From Hymenobacter aquaticus (GTDB lineage: Bacteria > Bacteroidota > Bacteroidia > Cytophagales > Hymenobacteraceae): 64,000 bases of DNA. Below the pieces are notes generated by a model. That model made no database searches. It saw only the letters and a program-made list of their open reading frames with translations, and had not been told where the DNA came from. The position numbers and the translations under genes were made by a program. The DNA lies in assembly GCF_004765605.1 (NCBI RefSeq), contig NZ_SRLC01000001.1, forward strand, positions 2,666,001-2,730,000. The letters run 5' to 3'. Positions 43,292 through 50,439 of the stretch are shown here, piece by piece. Numbering within the stretch: position 1 is the first letter of the stretch; each line of letters begins with the position of its first letter.

Positions 43292-43840
43292 ATGGACAAC
43301 GGGCTTTACCAGGACAAATACCGTACGGCATCTACTCGTTGGCCGGGTTATGATTACGGTGAGAGCGGCATCTACTTCGTTACGATCTGCACGCAAAGCC
43401 GACACCGGTATTTCGGAGAAATATCCGTCGTCAGCGTGCCGGAGGAAGCAAGCGTACTGGTCCCGACGGCCTTGGGACAGCGCGCCGGGCAGTGCTGGCA
43501 GGAGATTCCGCAGCATTTTGCTTTCGCCGTTCCCGACGCCTTCGTCGTCATGCCCGACCACGTGCACGGTATTCTGATCTTTGCCAAACCTACCTCGGCA
43601 ACCAGTAGGCTAGGCACTTTCGGTCCGCAAAGCCAGAACCTGGGCTCCGTAGTGCGGGGCTTTAAGGTCGGGGTAAAGGGCTGGGCCAGCCGCCACGGCC
43701 ACACCTTTGCCTGGCAGAGCGGGTATTTTGACCGGGTAATTCGTAACGACGCGGAGTTGGAAAAGGCCCGCCAGTATATCCTCAACAACCCCACCCAGTG
43801 GGCCGCCGACCATGAAAAGCCCAATAGCCTGTTCCGGTAG
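43292..43840 (+). CDS. REP-associated tyrosine transposase (RAYT)
   Basis: A 182-residue single-copy Y1 endonuclease of the RAYT family, thought to cut and move REP hairpins. The opening YRTASTRWPGYDYGESGIYF and VTICTQSRHRYFGE is diagnostic. The HUH motif is HVH in VMPDHVHGILIF, and the nucleophile Tyr is in ARQYILNNPTQW. FAWQSGYFDRVIR precedes it. The gene is intact and flanked on both sides by REP units of the type found at 25.7 kb, so enzyme and substrate repeats are together. Its stop codon lies within the GTAG of the next REP. It sits between two genes that are normally adjacent, which indicates insertion. Confidence 0.93.
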   Translation: MDNGLYQDKYRTASTRWPGYDYGESGIYFVTICTQSRHRYFGEISVVSVPEEASVLVPTALGQRAGQCWQEIPQHFAFAVPDAFVVMPDHVHGILIFAKPTSATSRLGTFGPQSQNLGSVVRGFKVGVKGWASRHGHTFAWQSGYFDRVIRNDAELEKARQYILNNPTQWAADHEKPNSLFR

Positions 43841-43970
43841 AGACGCAACATCTTGCGTCTCGTCGTTGAACGACCGGCACCGCGCTTTTATAATAACGTC
43901 AGCAACAACCGGCACCACGCTTTTATAACAACATCAGCAACGACGAGACGCAAAATATTGCGTCTCTACC
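43837..43970. repeat. REP cluster right of the RAYT gene
   Basis: A forward REP at 43837 (GTAGAGACGCAACATCTTGC) and an inverted, slightly decayed REP ending CTAC at 43969. Between them lie two copies of an ACCGGCACC-GCTTTTATAA tail segment. The first GTAG holds the RAYT stop codon, and the pbpC ATG starts 4 bases after the last CTAC. Confidence 0.88.
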
Positions 43971-43973
43971 ACC

Positions 43974-46337
43974 ATGCAGCGTCACTTTTGGTTACGAATC
44001 GTACTGGGTACTGCTACTCTGCTGCTGACGCTGCTCGGCCTCGACGCGGCGTTTCCGCTGCCGCCGGCGCCGCAGTACTCGCCCATCGTGCTGGCCGCCG
44101 ACGGCGCGGTGCTGCACGCCTTTCTGAACCCGACCCAGAAGTGGCGCATGAAAACCGAGCTGCGCGAAATCACGCCGGCCCTGCGCGCTACCATTATCGA
44201 GAAGGAAGACCGGTATTTCTACTACCATCCGGGTGTCAATCCGCTGGCGCTGGTGCAGGCGGCCGGGCGCAACCTGTTTGGGCGGGGCCGCACCACCGGG
44301 GCCAGCACCATTACCATGCAGGTGGCCCGCCTGCTGGAACCCAAGGAGCGGACCGTGGGCAACAAGCTGCTGGAAATGCTGCGCGCCCTGCAGCTGGAAG
44401 CCCACTACAGCAAGCCCGAAATCCTGCAGCTCTACCTGAACCTGGTGCCCTACGGCGGCAACATCGAGGGCGTGAAGTCGGCGGCCCTGCTCTACTTCCA
44501 GCAGCCCCCCGACTACCTTTCCCTGGCCCAGACCGTGACGTTGGCCATCATCCCGAACCGGCCGCGGGGCTTGGTGCTGGGCCGGCACAACGCGGCCATC
44601 CGGCAGGAGCGCAACCGGTGGCTGCGCCGTTTCGGAGAGCAGAGCCTGTTTCCCCGGCCGGACATTGCCGATGCCCTGCTCGAGCCGCTGGACGTGCAGC
44701 GTCACGCGGCCCCCACGCTGGCGCCCCACCTGGCCCGGCGGCTGGTGCGGCAGTTTCCCGGCCGGGCCAGCATAGCCTCCACGTTGCAGCGCGGTAAGCA
44801 GGCCAAGGCCGAGGATCTGACCCGCAACTACGTGCGCCGCCTGCGGGAGCTGGGCATCAGCAACGCGGCCGTGCTGGTGGTCAACAACCGCACCCGGGCC
44901 GTGGAAGCCTACGTGGGCTCGGCCGACTTCCAGGACAGCTTCACCAAAGGCCAGAACGATGGGGTGCAGGCCGTCCGCTCGCCGGGCAGCACGCTCAAGC
45001 CCTTCCTCTACGCCCTGGCGCTGGACCAAGGCCTGGTGACGCCCAAGCTGCTGCTGCCCGACGTGCCGACCAACTTCGGCGGCTACCAGCCCGAAAACTT
45101 CGACAAGCGCTGCAACGGCGAAGTGCCCCTGGACCGCGCCCTGGCCTATTCGCTCAACATTCCGGCCGTGCGGGTGCTCTCGGAGCTGGGCGTGCCCACC
45201 TTTACCACCCAGCTGCGGGCCGCCGGCTTCCGCACCGTGGCCAAACGTGCCCCCCACCTGGGCTTGAGCACCATTCTGGGCGGCTGCGGGGCCACGCTCG
45301 AAGAGCTGACCAACCTCTACGTGACCCTGGCGGCCGGTGGGCAGTACGGGCCCCTGCGCTTCGCCAGTAATAGTGAAGAGCGAAGAAGTAGAAATGAGCC
45401 GGCAGCCCCGGGCCGGAAGCAACAGCAGTCAGCCAAACCAACCCAACACTCAACCCTCTTTTCCGAGGCCTCGGCGTTTCTCATCACCGACATCCTGGCC
45501 CAGCTCACCCGCCCCGATTTGCCCGTGGGCTACGAAACCAGCCTCCGCCTGCCCAAGATTGCCTGGAAAACCGGCACCAGCTACGGCCGCCGCGACGCCT
45601 GGAGCATCGGCTACAACCGGGAGTACACCATCGGGGTGTGGGTGGGCAACTTCAGCGGGCAGGGCAGCCCGGCCCTCACCGGCTCCGACATTGCCACGCC
45701 CCTGCTCTTCGACTTGTTTAACACGCTGGCCTACAACTCGCCCAACAACTGGTTTCAGCCGCCCGCCAGCCTCGATTTCCGGCTGGTGTGCGCCGAAACC
45801 GGCCGGCCGCCGGGCGAGAATTGCCCCAACCAGATTATCGACTACTTCCTGCCCGGCGTGTCGGCCGGGCTGCGCTGCCAGCACCAGAAAGAGGTCCTGC
45901 TTTCGGCCGACGGGCAATACACCTACTGCCGGGCCTGCGCGCCGGCCACCGGCTACCGGCGCGAACTGTACCCCAACCTGCTGCCGGAAGTGGCCGCTTT
46001 CAAGGAAGCCCAGGGCATACCCTACCGCCGCCAGCCGCCCCACAACCCCGCCTGCCAGCTCGTGCGCGGCGGCCGCGACCAGGCCCCGGGCATTACCTCG
46101 CCCCTGGCCAACACCGAGTACGTGCTGACCAAAGGCGAGCAGCAACAGCTGCTGCTGAGCTGCACCACCGACAACGAGGTACGCCAGGTGTCGTGGTACG
46201 TCAACGACCAGTTTCTGCGCACGGCCGCGGCTACCGAGCGGGTATTCTTCCGCCCGCCGACTGGCGCGGTCAAGATTTCCTGCGCCGATGACCACGGCCG
46301 CAATACGGACATTCAGATTGTGGTAAACGAGTTGTAA
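43974..46337 (+). CDS. pbpC: Penicillin-binding protein 1C
   Basis: A bifunctional peptidoglycan synthase, 787 residues, anchored by an N-terminal helix (IVLGTATLLLTLLGLDAAF). The glycosyltransferase (GT51) domain has the catalytic Glu in EKEDRYFYYHPGVNPLALVQA and GASTITMQVARLLEP. The transpeptidase domain shows SPGSTLKPF (SxxK), YSLNIPA (SxN) and WKTGTSYGRRDAW (KTG). The C-terminal 90 residues form the PBP1C-specific domain (VSWYVNDQFLRTA). Bases about 45364-45461 encode a low-complexity insert (SNSEERRSRNEPAAPGRKQQ) not expected in the family. It probably works with the alpha-2-macroglobulin upstream in wall repair after attack. Confidence 0.94.
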   Translation: MQRHFWLRIVLGTATLLLTLLGLDAAFPLPPAPQYSPIVLAADGAVLHAFLNPTQKWRMKTELREITPALRATIIEKEDRYFYYHPGVNPLALVQAAGRNLFGRGRTTGASTITMQVARLLEPKERTVGNKLLEMLRALQLEAHYSKPEILQLYLNLVPYGGNIEGVKSAALLYFQQPPDYLSLAQTVTLAIIPNRPRGLVLGRHNAAIRQERNRWLRRFGEQSLFPRPDIADALLEPLDVQRHAAPTLAPHLARRLVRQFPGRASIASTLQRGKQAKAEDLTRNYVRRLRELGISNAAVLVVNNRTRAVEAYVGSADFQDSFTKGQNDGVQAVRSPGSTLKPFLYALALDQGLVTPKLLLPDVPTNFGGYQPENFDKRCNGEVPLDRALAYSLNIPAVRVLSELGVPTFTTQLRAAGFRTVAKRAPHLGLSTILGGCGATLEELTNLYVTLAAGGQYGPLRFASNSEERRSRNEPAAPGRKQQQSAKPTQHSTLFSEASAFLITDILAQLTRPDLPVGYETSLRLPKIAWKTGTSYGRRDAWSIGYNREYTIGVWVGNFSGQGSPALTGSDIATPLLFDLFNTLAYNSPNNWFQPPASLDFRLVCAETGRPPGENCPNQIIDYFLPGVSAGLRCQHQKEVLLSADGQYTYCRACAPATGYRRELYPNLLPEVAAFKEAQGIPYRRQPPHNPACQLVRGGRDQAPGITSPLANTEYVLTKGEQQQLLLSCTTDNEVRQVSWYVNDQFLRTAAATERVFFRPPTGAVKISCADDHGRNTDIQIVVNEL

Positions 46338-46579
46338 GACCAGTTCCGGCCCGCAACTCGTAGCACTGTAGCCGGGCTCTACGGTCAATTTATGCCGTGC
46401 GGAAATAAGACAAGGTTGCCAGCAGTCATAGCTTAGTGCAATATCCATCATAACTTTAGGTAATAATAATTTTGGAATACAACTATACTGCCCATAGTTT
46501 ACATCCAATCACAACAACTTGCATTACAATAATTTACATCCAATACCAACAGTAATCAATCAGCTATCCGCATTATAAC
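46338..46579. other. AT-rich intergenic region upstream of the sulfur operon
   Basis: No gene is seen. TTTACATCCAAT occurs twice, at 46498-46509 and 46533-46544 (35 bases apart), and AACTTGCATTA/AACTTGCAATTA near 46517 and 46577. These direct repeats just ahead of the promoter could be regulator sites, but no known motif was recognised. Confidence 0.4.
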
Positions 46580-46611
46580 TTGCAATTATGAAATTCCTGC
46601 TATTACCTTTG
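46580..46611 (+). promoter_or_regulatory. Promoter of the sulfate assimilation operon
   Basis: TTG at 46580-46582, a 21-base spacer and TACCTTTG at 46604-46611. Both boxes and the spacing fit the Bacteroidota consensus. Transcription should begin near 46618, about 20 bases before the riboswitch. Confidence 0.75.
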
Positions 46612-46639
46612 TAGTACCAATTCTTTCCCCATCAAAGGA

Positions 46640-46736
46640 TTGTTTTTATACAGAGGCGTGGAGAGACAGGCTCGACGAAGCGCCGGCAACCACCGCAAAT
46701 GCGGAACGGTGCCAAGTCCTGACCATATAAAAACAA
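46640..46736 (+). ncRNA. SAM-I (S-box) riboswitch
   Basis: Stem P1 is a perfect 11-base pairing of TTGTTTTTATA (46640-46650) with TATAAAAACAA (46726-46736). Inside are the S-box landmarks in order: AGAGGCG, GGAGAGACAGGC, GACGAAGC, the invariant GCCGGCAACC, a CCGC-AAAT-GCGG hairpin (P3) and ACGGTGCCAAGTCC. It binds S-adenosylmethionine and normally lowers expression when SAM is high. Here it precedes cysH and the sulfate reduction genes. The next element is a short Cys/Met-rich reading frame starting 7 bases later. Confidence 0.93.
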
Positions 46737-46743
46737 CGTCGTC

Positions 46744-46842
46744 GTGAAAACCTTGTCCAACGCCCGCACTTCTTCTCCGACCTTCTCTGCTGCTTTACAG
46801 CCTGGATGTTGTGGCATGATGATGTGCTGTCGGTGTTGGTAG
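46744..46842 (+). CDS. Candidate sulfur-sensing leader peptide (Cys/Met-rich, 32 residues)
   Basis: A GTG-initiated reading frame opening MKTLSNARTSSPTFS and ending PGCCGMMMCCRCW. Eight of its last eleven residues are Cys or Met. It lies between the SAM-I aptamer and a terminator, in front of cysH. That placement is classic for attenuation: ribosomes pausing at Cys or Met codons when these amino acids are scarce would alter folding of the downstream terminator. No Shine-Dalgarno site is visible, as usual here. The ATGATGATG inside could also be a start. Protein production is unproven; the regulatory role is an inference from layout and codon content. Confidence 0.68.
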   Translation: MKTLSNARTSSPTFSAALQPGCCGMMMCCRCW

Positions 46843-46869
46843 CAGGCCACGTCCCTTCCTTTTCCTGCC

Positions 46870-46914
46870 GTGCCCTAAGCTCCGTTAGCTGAGCTGCTTG
46901 GGCACAACCTTTTT
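46870..46914 (+). terminator. Attenuator-type terminator in the cys leader
   Basis: GTGCCC-T-AAGC pairs with GCTTGGGCAC (10 pairs, one bulged T), has a small AGCT-G-AGCT hairpin in the loop, and is followed by AACCTTTTT. It starts 28 bases after the leader peptide stop and 106 bases before cysH. A competing antiterminator was not identified with confidence. Confidence 0.75.
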
Positions 46915-47020
46915 CCTGACTACCGCAGGTTAGTCGGCCCGCCGCCGCGCTACGCTTTAGCGCCCCGGGCATCCCGAAAGCCGGTGTTTCCGCTGCGGAA
47001 AACCACATCCTCTTCGAATC

Positions 47021-47776
47021 ATGCAAGTAGCCTCTGAGGCGCTGGTCCCGAACCTGCGCCAGCAGCTCGCCGGGCGTTCCGCCGTGGAAGTGCTGACGGC
47101 CGTAGCCGCGCAGTTTCCCGGTACTGCCACGTTCTCGACGTCCTTCGGCCTGGAAGACCAGATCATCACCCACCTGATTTTCGAGCACCACCTGCCGATT
47201 AAGGTTTTCACCCTGGACACGGCCCGCAACTTCCAGGAAACCTATTCCACCTGGAATAAAACCCTGCGGCGCTACGGCCAGGCCATTGAGCCCTACTTCC
47301 CGCAGCAGGCCAGCGTAGAGCAGCTCCTGCGCGAAAAAGGCCCCAACAGCTTCTACGACAGCGTGGACAACCGCAAGGAGTGCTGCGGCATCCGGAAAGT
47401 AGAACCGCTACGCCGGGCCTTGCGGGGCCAGCAGGCCTGGTTTACCGGCATCCGGGCCGAGCAGTCGGCCAACCGCCAGGACATGCACGCGGTGGAGTGG
47501 GACGCCGGCCACCAGCTCCTCAAGTTTCACCCCTTGTTCGATTGGACTTTCGAGCAGTGCTGGGACTTTGTGCACGCGCACAGCATCCCGTTCAACCCGC
47601 TGCACCAGCAGGGCTTCGTGAGCATCGGCTGCGCGCCCTGCACCCGGGCCATCCGGGCCGGCGAGGATTTCCGGGCCGGGCGTTGGTGGTGGGAAGACCA
47701 GTCGGCCAAGGAGTGCGGCCTGCACGGCACCCACAACGGCCCCGACCCGGTGGTGGAGCCGGTTTTGGCCAATTAG
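47021..47776 (+). CDS. cysH: APS reductase (assimilatory, [4Fe-4S] type)
   Basis: Reduces adenylyl sulfate to sulfite. The 251 residues carry the PP-loop-like STSFGLEDQIITHL and LDTARNFQET. The four Cys that bind the iron-sulfur cluster are present: KECCGIRKVEPL and SIGCAPCT. KECGLH at the C-terminus holds the catalytic Cys. The extra cluster Cys mark the enzyme as acting on APS rather than PAPS, and no APS kinase (cysC) is found in the cluster, which agrees. It is the first full-length gene behind the riboswitch and leader peptide. Confidence 0.94.
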   Translation: MQVASEALVPNLRQQLAGRSAVEVLTAVAAQFPGTATFSTSFGLEDQIITHLIFEHHLPIKVFTLDTARNFQETYSTWNKTLRRYGQAIEPYFPQQASVEQLLREKGPNSFYDSVDNRKECCGIRKVEPLRRALRGQQAWFTGIRAEQSANRQDMHAVEWDAGHQLLKFHPLFDWTFEQCWDFVHAHSIPFNPLHQQGFVSIGCAPCTRAIRAGEDFRAGRWWWEDQSAKECGLHGTHNGPDPVVEPVLAN

Positions 47777-47783
47777 TCCGCTT

Positions 47784-47882
47784 GTCATCCTGAGCTTTGC
47801 GAAGGACCTTATCACACCAGAACGAGTCGGTGCAACGATACTCGTTCAACTGCCAAAGGTCCTTCGCTCTGCTCAGGATGAC
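47784..47882. repeat. Inverted repeat, GTCATCCTGAGC family, between cysH and cysD
   Basis: Arms 47784-47810 (GTCATCCTGAGCTTTGCGAA ...) and 47856-47882 in inverse orientation with 2-3 mismatches and a 45-base spacer. It starts 7 bases after the cysH stop. The same family recurs at 59190-59276. Confidence 0.85.
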
Positions 47883-47909
47883 AGAATAAACAACTGACAT
47901 CAGAGCTAT

Positions 47910-48821
47910 ATGAGTACCCCCCATTTCGATTACCTCGACCGGCTCGAAGCCGAAGCCATTCATATTCTGCGGGAAGTAGCGGGCCAGTTTGAGCGGCCAG
48001 CCCTGCTGTTTTCGGGCGGCAAAGACTCCATCGTGCTGACGCGCCTGGCCGAAAAAGCCTTCCGCCCCGGCCGCTTCCCCTTCCCGCTGGTCCACGTCGA
48101 TACCGGCCACAACTTCCCCGAGGTGCTCCAGTTCCGCGACGCGCTGGCCGCCGAGCTGGGCGAAAAGCTCATCGTGCGCTCGGTGGAGGACACCATCAAG
48201 CGGCAGCGCCTGCGCGAGCCGGGCGGCAAGTTTCCTAGCCGCAACCCGCTGCAAACCTACACCTTGCTCGAAACCATCGAAGAGTTTCAGTTTGACGCCT
48301 GCATCGGCGGGGCCCGGCGCGACGAGGAAAAGGCCCGGGCCAAGGAGCGCATCTTCTCGGTGCGCGACGAGTTCGGGCAGTGGGACCCCAAGCGGCAGCG
48401 GCCCGAGCTCTGGAACGTGTACAACGGCCGGATTCAGCGCGGCGAAAACGTGCGCGTGTTCCCGATTTCGAACTGGACCGAGCTGGACGTGTGGCGCTAC
48501 ATTCAGCGCGAAAACATTGCCCTGCCCAGCATCTACTTCGGCCACCCGCGCACCTGCGTGGTGCTGCCCAGCGGCCAGCTTTTGGGCCTGAATGAGCACC
48601 TGCGCCTCGACGAAACCGACGAAATCGTGGAGCGCCAGGTCCGCTTCCGCACCGTCGGTGACTCGACCTGCACCGCCGCCGTGGAAAGCGACGCGGCCAC
48701 CATCGACGACATCATCCAGGACCTGCTCAGCGCCAAAGTCAGCGAGCGGGGCGCTACCCGCCTCGACGACAACATCTCCGAAGCCGGCATGGAAGACCGC
48801 AAACGCAACGGCTATTTCTAA
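47910..48821 (+). CDS. cysD: Sulfate adenylyltransferase subunit 2
   Basis: The catalytic subunit of ATP sulfurylase, making APS from sulfate and ATP with CysN. The 303 residues match the family. The PP-loop ATP pyrophosphatase motif is LLFSGGKDSIVLTRLAEKAF near residues 30-50. Other signatures are HVDTGHNFPEV, ACIGGARRDEEKARAKERIFS and RTVGDSTCTAAVES. Cytoplasmic. The gap to cysH is filled by an inverted repeat and that to cysN by another, but all genes point the same way and probably form one transcript. Confidence 0.96.
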   Translation: MSTPHFDYLDRLEAEAIHILREVAGQFERPALLFSGGKDSIVLTRLAEKAFRPGRFPFPLVHVDTGHNFPEVLQFRDALAAELGEKLIVRSVEDTIKRQRLREPGGKFPSRNPLQTYTLLETIEEFQFDACIGGARRDEEKARAKERIFSVRDEFGQWDPKRQRPELWNVYNGRIQRGENVRVFPISNWTELDVWRYIQRENIALPSIYFGHPRTCVVLPSGQLLGLNEHLRLDETDEIVERQVRFRTVGDSTCTAAVESDAATIDDIIQDLLSAKVSERGATRLDDNISEAGMEDRKRNGYF

Positions 48822-48825
48822 ACGG

Positions 48826-48933
48826 TGAATTAGTGACTTAGCGATTTAGTGAGTTGTCGTTCTGCCTGCGCAGATGCCTAACAACTCCCAAAATCGCCAA
48901 CCAACTCACTAATTCACTAACTCACTAATTCAC
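48826..48933. repeat. Inverted, AT-rich TAGTGA repeat between cysD and cysN
   Basis: Left arm of degenerate TTAGTGA/GAATTAGTGA copies (48826-48855) and right arm of ACTCACTAATTCACTAACTC copies (48903-48933), facing each other. It occupies the whole gap between the two coding regions. Confidence 0.78.
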
Positions 48934-48935
48934 AG

Positions 48936-50213
48936 ATGGATCTTCTCCGATTTATTACCTGCGGCAGCGTCGACGACGGCAAGAGTACGCTCATTGGCCG
49001 TTTGCTCTACGATTCTGATTCCGTGTCCTTGGACGTGCTGGCGGCCCTGGAAAACCGGCCTACCGTGCACGGCACCGTGGATTTAGCCTTGCTGACGGAC
49101 GGCCTGCGCGCCGAGCGCGAACAGGGCATTACCATCGACGTAGCCTACAAGTACTTCACCACGCCCCGCCGCAAGTTCATCATCACCGACGCGCCGGGCC
49201 ACGTGCAGTACACCCGCAACATGGTCACCGGCGCTTCGACTGCCGATTTGGCCATCGTGCTGGTCGATGCCCGGCAGGGCGTGGTGGAGCAGACACGCCG
49301 TCACTCGCTCATTGCCTCGCTCGTGGGCATCCGGCACTTCGTGCTGGCCGTGAACAAGATGGATCTGGTGGGCAACGACCAGGCCGTGTTCGACCAGATT
49401 GTGGCCGACTACGCCGCCGTGGCCGACCAGCTCAAGCTACCCCAGGTAACGGCCATTCCCATCAGCGCCCTGCTCGGCGACAACATCGTGACGCGGTCCA
49501 AGAACCTGAGCTGGTATACCGGGCCCAGCCTGCTGGAGCACCTGGAAAGCGTGCCGGCCTTCGAGGAAGCCGCCATTGGCGAGCCCCGCTTCCAGGTGCA
49601 GTTCGTGATTCGGCCCCAGACCGACGACTACCCCGACTACCGCGGCTACGCCGGCCGCATCCAGAGCGGGGAGTACCGCCGGGGCGAGCGGGTCCACATT
49701 CTGCCCAGCGGCCAGGAGTCGGTGATTGAGGCCATTGAGGTCAACCAGCAGGAAGTGGACAGCGCCGCCGCGCCCCAGGCCGTGGTGCTGCGCCTGGCCG
49801 ACGACGTGGACATCAGCCGCGGCGACTCCATCGTGCCCGTCGGCAGCCAGATTCACGTGGCCAAAGAGCTGGAAGCCACGATTTGCTGGATGGACGAGCG
49901 GCCCCTGTGGCCCGGCCGCAAGCTGCTGGTGCAGCACCACTCGGCGGTGGTCAAGGCCGTCGTGTCGGCTATTACCTACAAGGTGAACGTGCGCACGTTT
50001 GGCCGCGCCGCCACCGAGTCGGCCCAGCTCAACGACATCGTGGGCATCCGCCTCAAAACCGCCGCCCCGCTGGTGGTGGATTCCTACCAGCAGAACCGCG
50101 CTACCGGCGCCTTTATCCTCGTCGATGAGCTCAGCGGCGACACGCTGGCCGCCGGCATGGTGGAGGCCATGCAGAATAGCTTCGTGCCCGAGCCTTTGGG
50201 CTTCACGATTTAA
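48936..50213 (+). CDS. cysN: Sulfate adenylyltransferase subunit 1 (GTPase)
   Basis: A regulatory GTPase subunit of ATP sulfurylase: GTP hydrolysis drives APS formation by CysD. The 425 residues have the elongation-factor-like motifs G1 GSVDDGKSTLIGRLL, G2 EREQGITIDVAY, G3 DAPGHVQYTRNM and G4 NKMDLVGND, then beta-barrel domains 2 and 3. It ends without a CysC kinase domain, unlike NodQ-type fusions, in keeping with an APS rather than a PAPS pathway. Confidence 0.96.
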   Translation: MDLLRFITCGSVDDGKSTLIGRLLYDSDSVSLDVLAALENRPTVHGTVDLALLTDGLRAEREQGITIDVAYKYFTTPRRKFIITDAPGHVQYTRNMVTGASTADLAIVLVDARQGVVEQTRRHSLIASLVGIRHFVLAVNKMDLVGNDQAVFDQIVADYAAVADQLKLPQVTAIPISALLGDNIVTRSKNLSWYTGPSLLEHLESVPAFEEAAIGEPRFQVQFVIRPQTDDYPDYRGYAGRIQSGEYRRGERVHILPSGQESVIEAIEVNQQEVDSAAAPQAVVLRLADDVDISRGDSIVPVGSQIHVAKELEATICWMDERPLWPGRKLLVQHHSAVVKAVVSAITYKVNVRTFGRAATESAQLNDIVGIRLKTAAPLVVDSYQQNRATGAFILVDELSGDTLAAGMVEAMQNSFVPEPLGFTI

Positions 50214-50437
50214 GATTTAGTGCTTGGTGCTTAGTGCTTAGTGCTTGGTCCTTGGTCCTTGGTCCTTAGCAGCAAGAGAACAGAACATCAGGCTCTCCTA
50301 CTGTCCTTTACCAACACTTCTATTTCTGTAGCAAAGGCCAACAGCCCCAGACACCAAGCCCCAAGCCCCAAGCCCCAAGCCCCAAGCACTAGGCACCAAG
50401 CACCAGGCACCAAGCACCAGGCACCAGGCACCAAAAA
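50214..50437. repeat. Facing short tandem repeats between cysN and cobA
   Basis: The left part (50217-50270) is built of TGCTTGG, TGCTTAG and TCCTTGG heptamers. The right part (50350-50432) is built of the complementary CCAAGCC and CCAAGCA/CCAGGCA heptamers. The two can fold into a long imperfect hairpin. The central 80 bases are unremarkable. The array ends 3 bases before the cobA start. Confidence 0.8.
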
Positions 50438-50439
50438 CT

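Noticed and set aside
43292..43840. Full insertion sequence with terminal inverted repeats
   Set aside because: The gene is a RAYT, flanked by REP units rather than IS ends, and no target-site duplication could be seen.
46338..46640. tRNA or other structured RNA in the AT-rich gap before the riboswitch
   Set aside because: No cloverleaf or conserved tRNA boxes (GGTTCGANTCC-like) were found; only direct repeats and a promoter.
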